64,000 nucleotides of DNA, from the NCBI GenBank assembly GCA_964017155.1, contig OZ024862.1, positions 26,527,933 through 26,591,932 on the forward strand. The letters are read 5' to 3'. This stretch comes from Oasisia sp. SBJ-2009 (Eukaryota; Annelida; Polychaeta; Sabellida; Siboglinidae). The translations under genes were made by a program, and so were the position numbers. Position 1 is the first letter of the stretch; each line of letters starts with the position of its first letter. The notes beneath the pieces are model-generated. The model did not search any database, was not told the DNA's origin, and worked only from the letters and a program-made list of their open reading frames with translations. Of the stretch, positions 35,525 to 48,019 are shown one piece after another.

Positions 35525-35985
35525 TGGCAGCACAGGACTGACTACAGGTGGGAGCACAGGACTGACTACAGATGGCAGCACAGGACTGACTACAGGTGAG
35601 AGCACAGGACAGACTACAGGTGGGAGCACAGGACTGACTACATGTGGCAGCACAGGACTGACTACAGATGGCAGCACACGACTGACTACAGATGGTAGCA
35701 CAGGACTGACTATAGATGGCAGCACATGACTGACTACAGGTGGCACCACAGGACTGACTACATGTGGCAGCACAGGACTGACTACAGGTGGCAGCACAGG
35801 ACTGACTACAGGTGGCAGCACAGGACTGACTACAGATGGCAGCACAGGACTGACTACAGATGGCAGCACAGGACTGACTACAGATGGCAGCACAGGACTG
35901 ACTACAGGTGGCAGCACAGGACTGACTACAGGTGGCAGCACATGACTAACTACAGGTGGCAGCACAGGACTGACTACAGGTTCTT
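35525..35985. repeat. 24-bp minisatellite, ~19 units
   Basis: Tandem copies of GCACAGGACTGACTACAGGTGGCA with scattered variants (GATGG, GTGGGA, ATGTGG). The unit is a multiple of three, so long repetitive frames exist on both strands; they lack any gene context and are not called as proteins. Confidence 0.92.
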
Positions 35986-35999
35986 TTGTTTGTGAGACG

Positions 36000-36830
36000 G
36001 ACACACTGGCTGCTGCACCACGGCACTCCATGTTATCAATTTGATCCTATCTACGATATCATGCATTTGTCCTTCTATCTCAGTTGTGAATTTTCTCTTT
36101 CTTACGTTAGCCCCTCTAATGGTTATAAGTTATTCCAAACTGTAGCTATCTAGCACAACAATGTGTGCAAAGAATGACAATCTGTATGTTGATAACCTGC
36201 AGTGATATTACCTGATTGACTTTTTATCGAAAGTACTTGTTATTTTGTCCTTCCTGTCATCCAGGCAGCTCTTGGCCACTAGAAAAAATCCTCACCCAAA
36301 CATGATTCCACTGCGAAAAAACCAACCCGGACATAACATCACCTGTCAAAACCTGACCCATACATAACTGAAACTGAAGGAAGAACTCTCAGTAGGAAAC
36401 CTCAGCAGCAAATGCTAGGATTGCGAAGGGGTTTAGAAATTCCATAAAACTAAGCACAAACTATATAATACATTTTCCAAAAACAATGTTATTTAATGAA
36501 ACCAGTTATACAAAATATAAAAATACACTAGCGCAACTTATTAATATGGCAGAGGGCTATTATTATCAAAAGAAATTTGACAAGCACAAGAGCCACCTGG
36601 AAAAAAAAGGTCGCAAATGAAAAGAAAAATGATTGGCAAGAAGACATCGTCACAGCAACACCAAGAATTTGTAATAAATGGCATTCTTACACGAAATAAG
36701 AAATTGATAGCTGGTAAATTTAATGAATACTTTTATTTGCCATTCAGTTGTTACAAAATTAACCAAGGACATACCAACTGTTACAGAATAGCCTGATGAC
36801 TATCTTAATAGAATTGATAACACTTCATGA
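36000..36830. other. No gene seen
   Basis: AT-rich sequence between the minisatellite and a SINE fragment, with no recognisable coding or repeat structure. Confidence 0.4.
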
Positions 36831-36834
36831 CTAC

Positions 36835-37015
36835 CTGGCTATAGACAGTGGTGGATATGTGTACGAGCAGCCTTCGCGCATTAATTGTAGCATATGGCTG
36901 GATGCTTCCCAGAGAAGCTGAGATGGTGTCTGAATGAACAGGTCTGTCAGGGAAGTAAAGTGTAAAGCGCTTTGAGCGGTCCTGAGGACTGGATACTACG
37001 CTATATAAGAACTTG
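36835..37015 (+). mobile_element. SINE family 2, 5'-truncated copy
   Basis: Starts at CTGGCTATAGACAGTGGTGG and runs to CTATATAAGAAC, co-linear with the 3' two thirds of 33057-33366. The AAAGCGCTTTGAGCGGTCCT core is best preserved here. Confidence 0.82.
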
Positions 37016-37029
37016 CCTATACTTTCATT

Positions 37030-38515
37030 GTGTTAGCACCTACAAGATGAGATAAGGAGAGGATACAGATGAGATAAGGAAGGATAATTATAGAAGAAAA
37101 AAAACTGCAGTCCTGGATGGGTCGGAATAAAACCAGATATCTTCAAACAAACATATTCTAGTATGATTAAACTATTAAGCCACATTATAAATTTATCATT
37201 TGACAAAGGATATATATACCATATGAATTAAAAATAGTTAATGTAGTGCCAATTTTTAAAAAGGAGATGTACACTGATCAGTAACAATAGACCCGTTTCC
37301 ATATTACTGGTAATTTCTAAAATGTAAAAAAATTTATATGGTAGACTAACTAAATACATTGATAAACATAAGATGTTTTCAAATTGTCAATTTGGATTCA
37401 AACATCGATATTCTACTTACATGGCTTTAACAATATTAATTGATAAAATAACAAGTGCAATAGACAAAGGAGAACACACAACGGGACTTGTTTAGATTTC
37501 ACCAAAGCTTTTGCTACCATACCATGACATCCTATTAAGAACAATACACCATTATGGCATAAGAGGAAGGGTCCTTCAGTGGTTTCAAAGTTATTTATCT
37601 GGTAGAAAACAAACAGTAAGAATTAGTGAAACCAATTGTGTTCTTAAAAATATAACTGGTGGAGTGCCACAAGGATCAATATTAGGTCCCTTATTATTCC
37701 TGATTGATATAAACCACCTTTCCTATAATGTATGCAGATGACACTAACGTTTTTATTGTAAAAACTGGAACAAGATTGAAATATTGGAAGTACCGTACAA
37801 AAACTTTGTTAAATATTAAGAAAACATGTACAATGACATTTAGAAATATTCCCATATAATAGACACTATTAACCATACCCAACATGTTAACACTGGGAGT
37901 GATAATAAATAATAAAAATCAATTGGAGTGACCATATAAAATATACATGTAAAAATGTCTATAAGAGTGTAGGCATTTCCTGGAAAGTCAAGAACAAAGT
38001 GAACAAAACAACTTTGATTAACCTACCCTAGTATAATACACCGTTATATACCTTTTTATTACCTATTGCAATATAGTATGGGGAAGAGCCCAAACAATAT
38101 ATTTATCTGAAATTCATATATATCGCAAAAACAAATCATTCATATAATAAGTCATGCTGAATTTAGAAGTCATGCATACGTTTTATTTAGAGCACATCAA
38201 ATTATGAACATTTATCAACTGAACAAATATGTAACTTGTATTTTAATATACCACCATACAGGGGTATGCTAACAAATATATTTAATGACATGTTCATGAA
38301 GCACACACCATCACACAACTATGATATGAGACAACATATAATAGTTGGAATTCCCTGCCAGATGCAATAGTTAACATTTCTAAACCACAACATTTCAAAC
38401 AAGCTTTAATACACGACTAAAAACCCAACAGCATGCGCACCCAACCCTGACCGTTTGACTCCACCAGGATTGTTGGCCAGTATTCCAACAAGACAAGACA
38501 AAACAAGATAACTTA
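37030..38515 (+). pseudogene. Decayed LINE with short ACAAG tail
   Basis: Plus-strand pieces in order: NVVPIFKKGD (~37240), a finger block, then at 37511 onwards GIRGRVLQWFQSYLSGRKQT and GGVPQGSILGPLLFLIDIN. A displaced ADDT box follows (~37735), and near 38350 an NSLPDAIVNIS C-terminal motif. The 3' end is GACAAGACAAAACAAG near 38490. Many stops and frameshifts. CR1/L2-like. Confidence 0.75.
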
Positions 38516-38519
38516 CAAA

Positions 38520-38860
38520 ATACCACATTGTAAAACCAATACCAGGCAAAACACTCTCCCTTATGCTGCTTCCAAACTATGGAATACTATTATCATGAAA
38601 AATCAAGCGGTACATAGTCAGCTTCAGAAGTGCCTACTGCAGAACCATCTTACATCAGACAGACAGTTCGGCTTCAGACACCATCATAGCACAGCTGATA
38701 TCCAAACCATCCTATCTCGGCAATGCTCCAATGCTCTGGAGAGAGGCTATATAAAGCAAGTCTTATTACTCTGGATATCAAAGGTACTTTTGATAAGATA
38801 TTGCACAATGGTGTTTGTTCCAAGGGCCACTTCCATCTTCTGACTTGTTCAACCATGTCT
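38520..38860 (+). pseudogene. Second LINE RT fragment
   Basis: The frame from 38595 reads HLTSDRQFGFRHHHSTADIQ (the RT block QFGFR-x-HST), then after a frameshift LDIKGTFDKI-HNGV, the catalytic-site-A motif. Both ends are lost. Confidence 0.65.
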
Positions 38861-38944
38861 GTGACATTTGCATCTTGCATCCTACATTACCTTTGTTTGT
38901 GCTGCTGTTAGCTTTTTCCTTGTAGCCTTTTAAAAATAGATGCC

Positions 38945-39255
38945 TATATCTAGATCACATGCAAACTATCAGCCGTCGATACATGTTCGAAGTACACATA
39001 TTCTATCCCCTGTTCTTGAAGCGAGGTCAGTACTGCTTGAGTTTGCACTGAGTCGAAGGCTTCCTCCTAGTCGACGAATGCGATGCACAGTGGGATATTA
39101 TATTATCTGCACTTCTCCTTCAGTTGCTTTATGACGTGGATGTGGTCTGTCGGTAAGTATCTGCTTCTGAATCCAGCTTGCTGTCGTGGTTTTCGTCGAG
39201 TGTCTTCTCTAGCCTTTTCGTTAGTGCAAGGACTGCAATCTCAAAAATGTTACTG
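38945..39255 (-). pseudogene. LINE RT fragment, opposite strand
   Basis: The minus strand, with stops, reads QQAGFRSRYLPTDHIHVIKQ, then CIAFVD-EEAFDSVQTQAVL. This is RT finger plus motif A of a different LINE lineage from its neighbours. About 300 bp survive. Confidence 0.65.
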
Positions 39256-40900
39256 CTGGACAATACCGAGAGGAACTGGTCCGTGATTCCTTCATCAATG
39301 GAATAGCATCTCCACTAATTCGGCAACGTCTCCTGGAGAACACTAGACTTGACCTAAAGACGGCCTTTGATCAAGCAAACTCCTTAGATTTGGAACAGAA
39401 GAAATCTGAAGCATACGCCATGCCAAGCATTCCTGTAACTGCAGCGGTATCAAGTTCTCCGACAGATCAGCATACCGAAATCCCAAACCCGAATGATCAC
39501 TCTTTTGCTGCAATATATATGCGCCTAAGAAGATATGCTACTTCTGCGGTGATTCCATTCACAATAGAAGAAGTTGCCCGGCACGTGATGCTACATGTAG
39601 AAACTGTGGAAAAAAGATATGCAGGTCGAAAACCAATGCAAGTACAACGGCTGCAGTGTTCTCACCTGCGATTTGCTCAATGAGAGCTGCGTGTCCAAAC
39701 AGCCTATCACAGGCTTATGTGAATTAATGTATCCATCAATAGAAATACTCTGTCAGCCCTCATCGACTCGGGAAGCTTTGATAGCTTCATAAGTCAAACT
39801 GAGGCCGAACAACTGAATCTGAAGATTCATCCGTCGAAACAAGATATGTCCATGGCTCTCACCTCTCTGAAGACACACGTCATTGGCCACTGTTTTGCAG
39901 ACATCTACCTCAATCAACATGTCTACACATGCACACGCCTTGGTATTCTTAAAGACCTTTGTAGTGACAAGATACAGCCTCTTGTGAATGATACATCATT
40001 CCCACTGGATGAATCTGTCCCGTCTGCCTTTGACCTACTGAAGAAGGAACTTGAGAGAGCTACACTCCAACCCATTGATGAAAGCCAACCGTTTGTGGTT
40101 GAATGTGATGCATCAGAGGTTTGTGTCTCCGCAACACTAAGCACTGTGGACGACCTGTTGCAGTCATGTCAAGAACACACCAAGGTAGTGAACTCCATTA
40201 CCCACTCATTGAAAAGGAAGCAACAGCTATCATAGAAGCTGTTCGTAAATGGCGCCATTTCCTTGCTGGTCGCCATTTCACTCTAGTGACAGATAACCGC
40301 TCAGTGGCCTTCACAATTGACAACAGAAAACGTTCAAAGATTAAAAACAACAAGATCCAATCCTGGCGACTGGAACTGACTTCATTCAGCTACACAGTGA
40401 AGTATCGACCAGGCAAGGACAACGTGGCACCGGACTCATTCACACGTGCATTCATTGCTTTTATGTCAACATCAAGCCTCTCAGAGATCCACAATAGGTT
40501 GGGTCACCCAGGTGTAACTCGAATGTTACACTTTGTGAGGTCAAAGAACATACCATTTTCAACAGAAGATGTCAAGAAAACTTGCTCCACATGCAGAATC
40601 TGTGCTGAGCTAAAACCACCGTTGTATCGTCCAACTCCTGGAACACTGACAAAGTCTACGCAGCCAATGGAGCGACTCAGTATTGACTTCAAAGGACCGC
40701 TGTCTACAACATCACGGAATGCACACATACTCACAGTGGTGGATGAGTATTCACGTTTCCCTTTTGCCAAATGTGCGGTACATGGACGGTCGGGAATCCA
40801 CAGTTTCTCTTCGTTACCTGGCTTCTTGCCCATCTGTCCCAATGGATGCTACAAAGTATTCGCAAGCAAATCCCGGGTGGGGCGGTCACATGTCTAGGTG
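39240..40900 (+). mobile_element. Internally deleted LTR retrotransposon (Gypsy-like)
   Basis: Order on the plus strand: gag-like segment with decayed CCHC knuckles (39240-39690), aspartic protease ALIDSGSFDSFI (~39755), then a jump with most of the RT missing. Next come the connection (DKIQPLVNDT..FPL, ~39970), RNase H (VVECDASEVCVSATL; FTLVTDNRSVAF), and the integrase H2C2 zinc finger (NRLGHPGVTRM to CSTCRICAELKPPLYRP) with the start of the catalytic core (SIDFKGPL, VVDEYSRFPFA). The core is cut off near 40850. No flanking LTRs were recognised. Frameshifts separate the parts, so it is inactive. Confidence 0.85.
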
Positions 40901-41111
40901 ACCTGGTGGCGGAATGGCCCCACCTCTCTGGGGATTAGCTAAAACTGTTTAGTTAAAATAATTAGATTATGGTATCACATGTTTGGTGGATCATTGTATA
41001 ATGTATATATGTTATTGTTTCATACCCATAATGTGGGCCTCGTTTTGTATTATGTTTATGTAGACGAGGCAATGTCTGAAGACCTATTGGCCCACATTTG
41101 TTGTAACTATT

Positions 41112-42872
41112 GTATGTTAGGAGACCTTCTCTGACAGCAAGAGAGTTGTGGCAAGATGGAGTGAACACTTCCAGAAGCTACTCAACGTCACTGGAGATAT
41201 AGATCACGAAGCTTTGGACAACATCCCGCAGCGCATTACCAAGACAAGCCTAGATGAGATTCCAACTATGGATGAGATGGCTAAAGCAATTGCCGGCCTG
41301 AAAGATGGCAAAGCACCTGGAGGAGATGGAATTCCTGCAGAAGTATGGAAGCACGGAGGAGACAATCTGTTCAGCAGACTGCACCAACTAATCACCAATG
41401 CCTGGGAGGTGGGTTCTGTACCACAAGCATGGAAGGATGCCAGCATTGTAACCATCTACAAGAAAGGTGATCGAACAGACTGTGGGAACTATAGAGGAAT
41501 CTCTCTTCTTTCCATAGCAGGCAAGATCTTCGCCAGGATCCTACTCAACAGACTATCTACCCACATAACACCAGAGGTAGTTCCAGAGACTCAATGTGGC
41601 TTCAGAGGTAACCGGAGCACCGTGGATATGATATTTTGTCTCCGACAACTACAAGAAAAGTGCATTGAGCAAGACCGACCACTGTACATGGTATTTGTTG
41701 ACTTCAGTAAGGCGTTCGATACAGTTGGGAGAACCGGGCTATGGCAGCTACTGAGGAAGTATGGATGCCCAGAGAAGTTCACAACAATGATCGAGGCACT
41801 ACATACCGGAATGATGGCAAATGTTAGTGTTGGAGGGGAAGTCTCGGAATCGTTCAGTGTCACAAATGGGGTCAAGCAAGGATGTGTACTGGCCCCCACG
41901 CTGTTCTCCATCTTCCTATCAGCAATGCTCGATGATGCTTTCCGAGACATGGGGGATGGTGTCTACATACAGTCCAGACAGAGCGCTGACCTATTCAACG
42001 TCGCACACTTCAGAGCGAAGACCAAGACTATTCGGATACTGATGAGAGAGCTGCTATTCGCAGATGACAGTGCACTGGTTGCACACTCTGCTGAAGAGAT
42101 GCAGAATATAGTGGATGCTTTCTCCAATGCGTCAAAGAAGTTTGGCCTGAAGATTAACATCAAGAAGACCGAGGTGCTGTACCAACCCAACTCTACAAGA
42201 ACCCGAGAGGAGGATATCATGGTTGATGGAAACAAGTTGAACTCTGTTCTGGAATTCACCTACCTCGGAAGCACTATATCAAGTGATGGATGCATTGACG
42301 ATGAAATACAGAGGAGGATGGCCAAGGCTAGTGCATCTTTCGGCCGACTACGCCAGAGACTCTGGAACAACCACCATGTGTCCATGCGGGTTAAAGGCAA
42401 GATATACCGTGCAATCGTGCTGTCCACCCTCCTATACGGAGCCGAGGCATGGACAGTGTACAGACGACAGGTGAAAAAGCTGCATGCCTTCATGATGCGA
42501 CATCTGCGATCGATCATGAGGATAACCTGGATGGACAAAGTGACAAACAAGGAAATACTCGAACGGACAGGGCTACCATCTATGGAAGATCTTCTGATCA
42601 GAAAGAATCTCCGGTGGACTGGACACCTCATGAGGATGTCACCAGACAGGCTACCAAAGCAGGTTCTCTACTCCCAACTGTCTTCTGGTCAGAGAAAGAG
42701 AGGGCGCCCTCGCCTCCGGTTCAAGGATACCATCAAGAGAAACCTGAAGCTGAGAGACATAAAGATTTACTCCTGGACATCGCTCTCACAGCAGAGAGAT
42801 AAATGGAGAGCAAGAGTCAAGTGATGGAAGCAGTCTTTGTCGCTTCGCGACCGACCGCATGATGATGATGAT
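41112..42872 (+). mobile_element. RTE-like LINE, 5' truncated, 558-codon open RT frame
   Basis: Open frame 41148-42824. RT blocks: LKDGKAPGGDGIPAEVWK, IYKKGDRTDCGNYRGISLL, QCGFRGNRSTVDMIFCLRQL, motif A VFVDFSKAFDTV, NGVKQGCVLAPTLFSIFLS, catalytic LLFADDSALVAHS, then FTYLGSTIS, LLYGAEAWT and the C-terminal RKRGRPRLRFKD. This is the domain type annotated in mammals as craniofacial development protein 2-like. The upstream endonuclease is absent (truncated near 41112). The 3' end is a short (GAT)n tail at 42858-42872, typical of RTE-type priming on short repeats. The absence of stops over 1.7 kb implies a young copy. Confidence 0.92.
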
Positions 42873-42874
42873 GA

Positions 42875-43727
42875 CTTTATAGTTCAAATGTCAGAAATAA
42901 ATCCTGGCCATTTTCATTCCACCAGGTGTTGTGTTGTTGCCTTGCGTAAAAACTATTGATCACATATAGGTTGCAAATATATAGTCCTCGTCTTTACAAG
43001 TAATCTGGCTTTAAGCTTTTCGCACAAAGAAATGTATTGTGGTTCCATTTGAGAAGGTATGGCGCTCGACAACAAAAAGATTCAATACGTTATGATGATA
43101 ACAGTGCGAAATTCTTCGTCCTTGCCATCACCAAATTGTTATCTTCAACAATCAAATGCAGACGATAGGTTACCGTTTTTAGACATTGTCAAACATAGTG
43201 ATGTCACATACCATATAATTGGTAATCATAAGTGTCCGTTCTTTTTATTTTGTTAGTTTCGTAGTTGTTGTCGATAAAACACTGTAGACACCAAACTAAG
43301 TTAAAATGACTGATACGCTGCAAAACATGTCATTCAAACATGATAACATACCGGGGTACCTCATGTATTTGAAAACAAGAATACGTTATATTTAATTTAC
43401 TTATTAGACGCAACGTATTTATATATTCAAGTTATTCCAGAGATGATGTTAAATCTAACGTCAAACCAAAATCAGGTGGAGAAGTATACACTGTATGTTG
43501 ATTCTAGAACAAGTGATGTTCAAATGTATTTTACAATTGTATGGTATAAATCAACCGAGAAATGAATGGGGATACCTTTGATATGTTCACTCATTATATA
43601 GCTTGAATATGTAGTAACGTGACTACGGTACATTTATATGAAATCGACGACAAAACGGAAATGTTTTTCTACTTATTCTTCAATTGTTTGTTTCTCGTTG
43701 CCTTAAAATATATACATTTTTATAATA
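42875..43727. other. No gene seen
   Basis: AT-rich sequence without supported coding frames or recognisable repeats. Confidence 0.4.
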
Positions 43728-45069
43728 TAGGGGAAGTAGGGGCATGTCCGCACACTTACGGTGAAACACGCTATAGATAATGCACTGTGTGTGCTAAGAG
43801 GGTGATATTTAGCATTCAGAATCAGCAATCATATTACTTTGTTGTTAGTTAGTTAAGAAATCGCATATCCCATCAGATATTTGGTCAAATGTAGAGGCAT
43901 ACGTTTGTGCGAACATGCCCCAAGGTACGGGGCATAGCCGCACACTGTGTGCGGTTATACCCCAGGAATGGCGAAGCAACAGCTGGTATCACAGAGCTGA
44001 CGATTATCTACAGTAATAACATGTATTGGTATGCGTACACTACTGACACGTGCATTACTAAAAAAAACACCAGAGAACACAAATCAACGGTTTCAAGTGT
44101 TCATATGTACGTAAAGTTTAGAAAATACAGTGGCCTTGAATCGTAGTCCACGTTTATTCCTCCTTGAGAGTCAAAGCAAACAACAGCATGATTTTGTAAC
44201 GGGGAAAGTCAAACTTTGCAACCCATCTTGTCTAAAGCCTTCTAGCTAAAGCATAGTCTCGTAAAGCGCAAAGTCAAACTAAAAACTCAGTTTGACGGCT
44301 GTGCGAGCATGGCTTTGTATGGACTAACGTATACGGGCAAAGTTCTATATTATAGATTATACATCATTTGTCATTTTAGTCTAGGAGCAATGATCAATTA
44401 AGCTTTATTTCTTTAACGGACCTAATGATACACAACATGGAAAATGTGACGTCAGCACGATATAGCCTATTACACATTGACGAAGCGATGAATGATATAA
44501 TAAGTTTGATAATATTAAATAATTATATAATAATAATCATATACTATCTCACATCAAAGTTTCCTATAATATTTGTGGTAAGCAGCTGCAGTATCTTAAT
44601 ATGTATCTAAGTAGACTATATAATATTATAAGCACCGATGCACGAAATACGTCTGCACAGCGGGTGGGGCATGACCGCACAGGCCTGTGCGAACATGCCC
44701 CAAGCATCCAACACGTGAATAATTCTGAATTGCGCGAAAATGCTACTTATGAAAGTATCCTTTATTTCACACATCATAAAACATTAAAATGCAATTTGGA
44801 ATTATGAAAGAAAATGTATATGCACGTCTTACAGTTAAAGTAATACACATAACAGCATATGAGTAAAATTACATCAGTGTTTACGAAAATAACATTTTAT
44901 GTCATAACTTTTTAATTATTCACTTCTATCATAATGTATATGCAAGTGGATGATTTGGGGGTTAGACGATGCCGCTTAGCATGATTCCACTAACCAGATG
45001 TTATGCGATGCTCAAATAATAGGGTGTGCGGACATGCCTCAGTGTGCGGATATGCCCCTACTTCCCCTA
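43728..45069. mobile_element. TA-flanked transposon, GGGGAAGTAGGGGC ends, non-autonomous
   Basis: TA at 43728-43729 and 45068-45069. Termini GGGGAAGTAGGGGCATGTCC and its near-perfect complement ending at 45067, extending ~26 bp through CGCACAC. The 1338-bp interior repeats the terminal motif: TGTGCGAACATGCCCCAAG occurs near 43908 and 44687, with inverted GGGGCATRNCCGCAC copies beside each. No transposase. The TA target suggests the Tc1/mariner/pogo (IS630) group, but this is not proven. Confidence 0.82.
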
Positions 45070-46107
45070 TTTATGGTCTGTATTCATCTCACCATTCCGG
45101 ATATATTTTGGTACAGAGACTAGCTAATTTCATTAAATAAACTATGAATATTTCATAATTAGCCATTGTGACTTAACAGTCATTCAGACACCTTCAGGCC
45201 TGAATTTAAGTTTAATTTTCAAGTGCCGTGGTGTGTTGCCTCGCCATACGATGGGAAAGATATCAAATATGGGCGAGTAATACCTGTTTGAATTCTTGTT
45301 GAAAAAAATGGCTATGACAAGAGTGACACAGATTACTCAGAACAATGTATAAGATGTGATTGAGTAACACCTTGAGGTGTTTTATATTTCGAATAATGCG
45401 TGTTATCATAATTTTATATTGCCTTAACAAACATTGCATTAATAACCAGCAGTAGGGTATGCATCAGGACTGTCTTTACTAGTGTATTATTACACTAAGA
45501 AACGCGAAATTGATACAATCAATGAAATCCACTCCGATTTGCGTCACGTCACGATAGCGCAACACTTAGGGGGTGTTCGGCTCGTGATTGCGTATAATAT
45601 AGCACTATTTTACCACTGCTTTGCATAATCCAGTAGGTAAATGAATGTACATCATTGTGATATATTACATAAATATCTTGATTACATATTAAGGTAATTA
45701 TAACTCCTGTTGTGTGATGTCAACTGCGATACCGAACTGATTTTTCGATATATTGTCATGTTTTGTACCTGGCTTCCTAATAAATAAACATATCAATACG
45801 ATATTGCCATACATATTAGTTCTCGTCATTCCTGATTATTTGATACTACATTTAAGTTTGTTGTCACACATTTACTGTGAAAATGTGGAAAGAGAAATAT
45901 ATTTAGCGCGGCCATTAACATACCACATAAGCCTGAATGTAAATGCAATTTTTGGAGTGAGGGTTGCCCTCCGGAATATTATTAAGGAAGGTTTGAAGTT
46001 TAGAAAACGACAGGGCAACCAAAAATAGCACGAGGTGTCCACTTCGACCCCCGTGCGCCCCGACTATTACTGTTTCGTTGTCAAAACCGTGCCCATTTGT
46101 TTCTATC

Positions 46108-46110
<3 letters not shown>

Positions 46111-46170
<60 letters not shown>

Positions 46171-46622
46171 GAGAGAAAGAGAGAAAGAGAGAAAGAGAGA
46201 AAGAGAGAAAGAGAGAAAGAGAGAAAGAGAGAAAGAGAGAAAGAGAGAAAGAGAGAAAGAGAGAAAGAGAGAAAGAGAGAAAGAGAGAAAGAGAGAAAGA
46301 GAGAAAGAGAGAAAGAGAGAAAGAGAGTGACAGTGTGAGAGAGAGAGTGAGAGTGAGAGAGAGAGAGACAGACAGACAGACAGGCAGACAGGCAGACAGG
46401 CAGACAGGCAGACAGGCAGACAGGCAGACAGGCAGACAGGCAGACAGGCAGACAGGCAGACAGGCAGACAGGCAGACAGGCAGACAGGCAGACAGGCAGA
46501 CAGGCAGACAGGCAGACAGGCAGACAGGCAGACAGGCAGACAGGCAGACAGGCAGACAGGCAGACAGGCAGACAGGCAGACAGACAGACAGGCAGGCAGA
46601 CAGGCAGACAGACAGATAGGCA
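46111..46622. repeat. Compound microsatellite: (GA)n, (GAGAAAGA)n, (GACAGGCA)n
   Basis: (GA)n at 46111-46160, an 8-bp AAAGAGAG array to ~46328, a transition, then an 8-bp GACAGGCA array from ~46369 to 46622. Frames on both strands are low-complexity artefacts. Confidence 0.95.
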
Positions 46623-46994
46623 GACGTCCTTTATAAAAGCACATCCTCTTCATTGTAAAAGTATGAGTTTAAAAGAACCTGATTTTCCACTAATCTTCAC
46701 ACTGGACCTAATACATGAATGAATCCGTCAGCTTGTCTTAGGACTGCAGCTTGATCGTTGTGGAAGAAACTGCGCTGGTTATATCGGACGTTAGCACGAA
46801 GTAGGTAAAACTTTGTGCAAATTAACCTAGATCGTTTTTAATATAATGATGGCTGTCCACAATGAATATATTTTTTTTCGCTAGAAAATCGACCAAATCT
46901 GCCATGTACATCAGTATCTCCAAGAGGGAGAACATTTGTACATTTAATTGGCACGGGCAGAAAAGACAGACCGATTTTTAATAAGCCTAATGCT

Positions 46995-47152
46995 TGTGCT
47001 TGATGCGTGCATGTGTGACAGATTGTGTTTGATTCAGTGCATGCATGTGTGATAGATTGTGCTAGATTCAGTGCGTGCATGTGTGACAAATTGTGCTTGA
47101 TTCAGTGCGTGCATGTGTGATAGATTGTGCTAAATTCAATGCGTGCATGATA
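46995..47152. repeat. 33-bp tandem repeat, ~4.5 units
   Basis: Units of GATTCAGTGCGTGCATGTGTGACAGATTGTGCT with point differences. Non-coding. Confidence 0.85.
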
Positions 47153-47441
47153 TATAAAAAGTGTCAGCATGTAGCAAAACGCTCTTATTGTGGGCGTCGT
47201 CTAAAACGCCTAATTCCATTTGGTTGGCATACGCCATTCAGCTCTCCCTTTCACCAACGCGTCAATACACATCAGATCGGATTTCACCAAAGACGACAAC
47301 TTAGATGCTATTCTTAGTACGACCCAACACTCATGCATGTCGTAGTCAGAAAACACATTGAACGTGATACTTGAATCAAGCATATCATTTTGTGAATACT
47401 GTTCGGCTTCGGCACGAACAGATCAAATAACAGAGACGTAC

Positions 47442-48012
47442 CTGTCAAAATGTATGGCTGTGAAAGGCCATATGTCGGATCTTCCGAAACCGGTGGATTT
47501 GTGACCGTGGAATCCGTTTCCGAAGAGTTCGTTTTTGGGGAATCTTTTACTGTACAAAACAAAACACGCGCTACAGGTAAACCTAGAACATACTACAGGC
47601 CTATGCCGTAATTTAAAACAAATACACTATATTTTCATATGAAAAATAGTCGCCCCATAGCGTGATAACGTTTACATTGAGATGAAACTGACAGGCGTTT
47701 ACCTGTTTGAAATATCAGAAGTTAGCAACGTGATTGAGCAAAACAACGTTCTGTGCTCATAATCGCTCATGACACCACCGTTTTTATTTATTAAAAATAA
47801 ATTATAAGATATATCCACACGTATTTAATATGAAAAAGCTAATTACTCAGTTTATGTAAGTTATTCAGTCAAACAATCAAAGCACGTGTTTAATTAATTC
47901 CGACAATATCTAATATTTAACGATAAATAAAGGAAAATTAGTAAATTTCGTTTTAAACAACCGTCTGCTACTGCGTCTTCGACAGACAACACTTACCATT
48001 ATGGGTGCGCAT
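47442..48012 (-). CDS. Tentative 5' end of an unidentified gene, two exons
   Basis: Exon 1 would hold ATG at 48012-48010 and five codons to 47997, donor G|GTAAGT. Exon 2 is 47442-47549, acceptor GTTTTGTACAG, donor ACAG|GTACGT. The joined frame is open and phase-consistent and would begin MRTHN, then a Ser/Thr/Pro-rich stretch ending SQPYILT. Both donors and the acceptor are strong. I do not recognise the product and found no downstream exons in the low-complexity region below 47.1 kb, so this may be a chance arrangement. The area upstream (48020-48600) is CpG-richer and could be its promoter. Confidence 0.35.
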
Positions 48013-48019
48013 GATCTTC

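Noticed and set aside
35525..35985. CRISPR-like regular array
   Set aside because: Units are contiguous 24-bp tandem copies with no unique spacers, in a eukaryotic genome.
35480..36031. Open frame rich in VVSPVLPP on the minus strand
   Set aside because: It is the 24-bp minisatellite translated; unit length divisible by three keeps every frame open. No splice or promoter context.
46035..46653. Long Arg/Glu and Asp/Arg/Gln/Thr frames (and Ser/Leu, Cys/Leu on the other strand)
   Set aside because: Translation of GA and GACAGGCA microsatellites.
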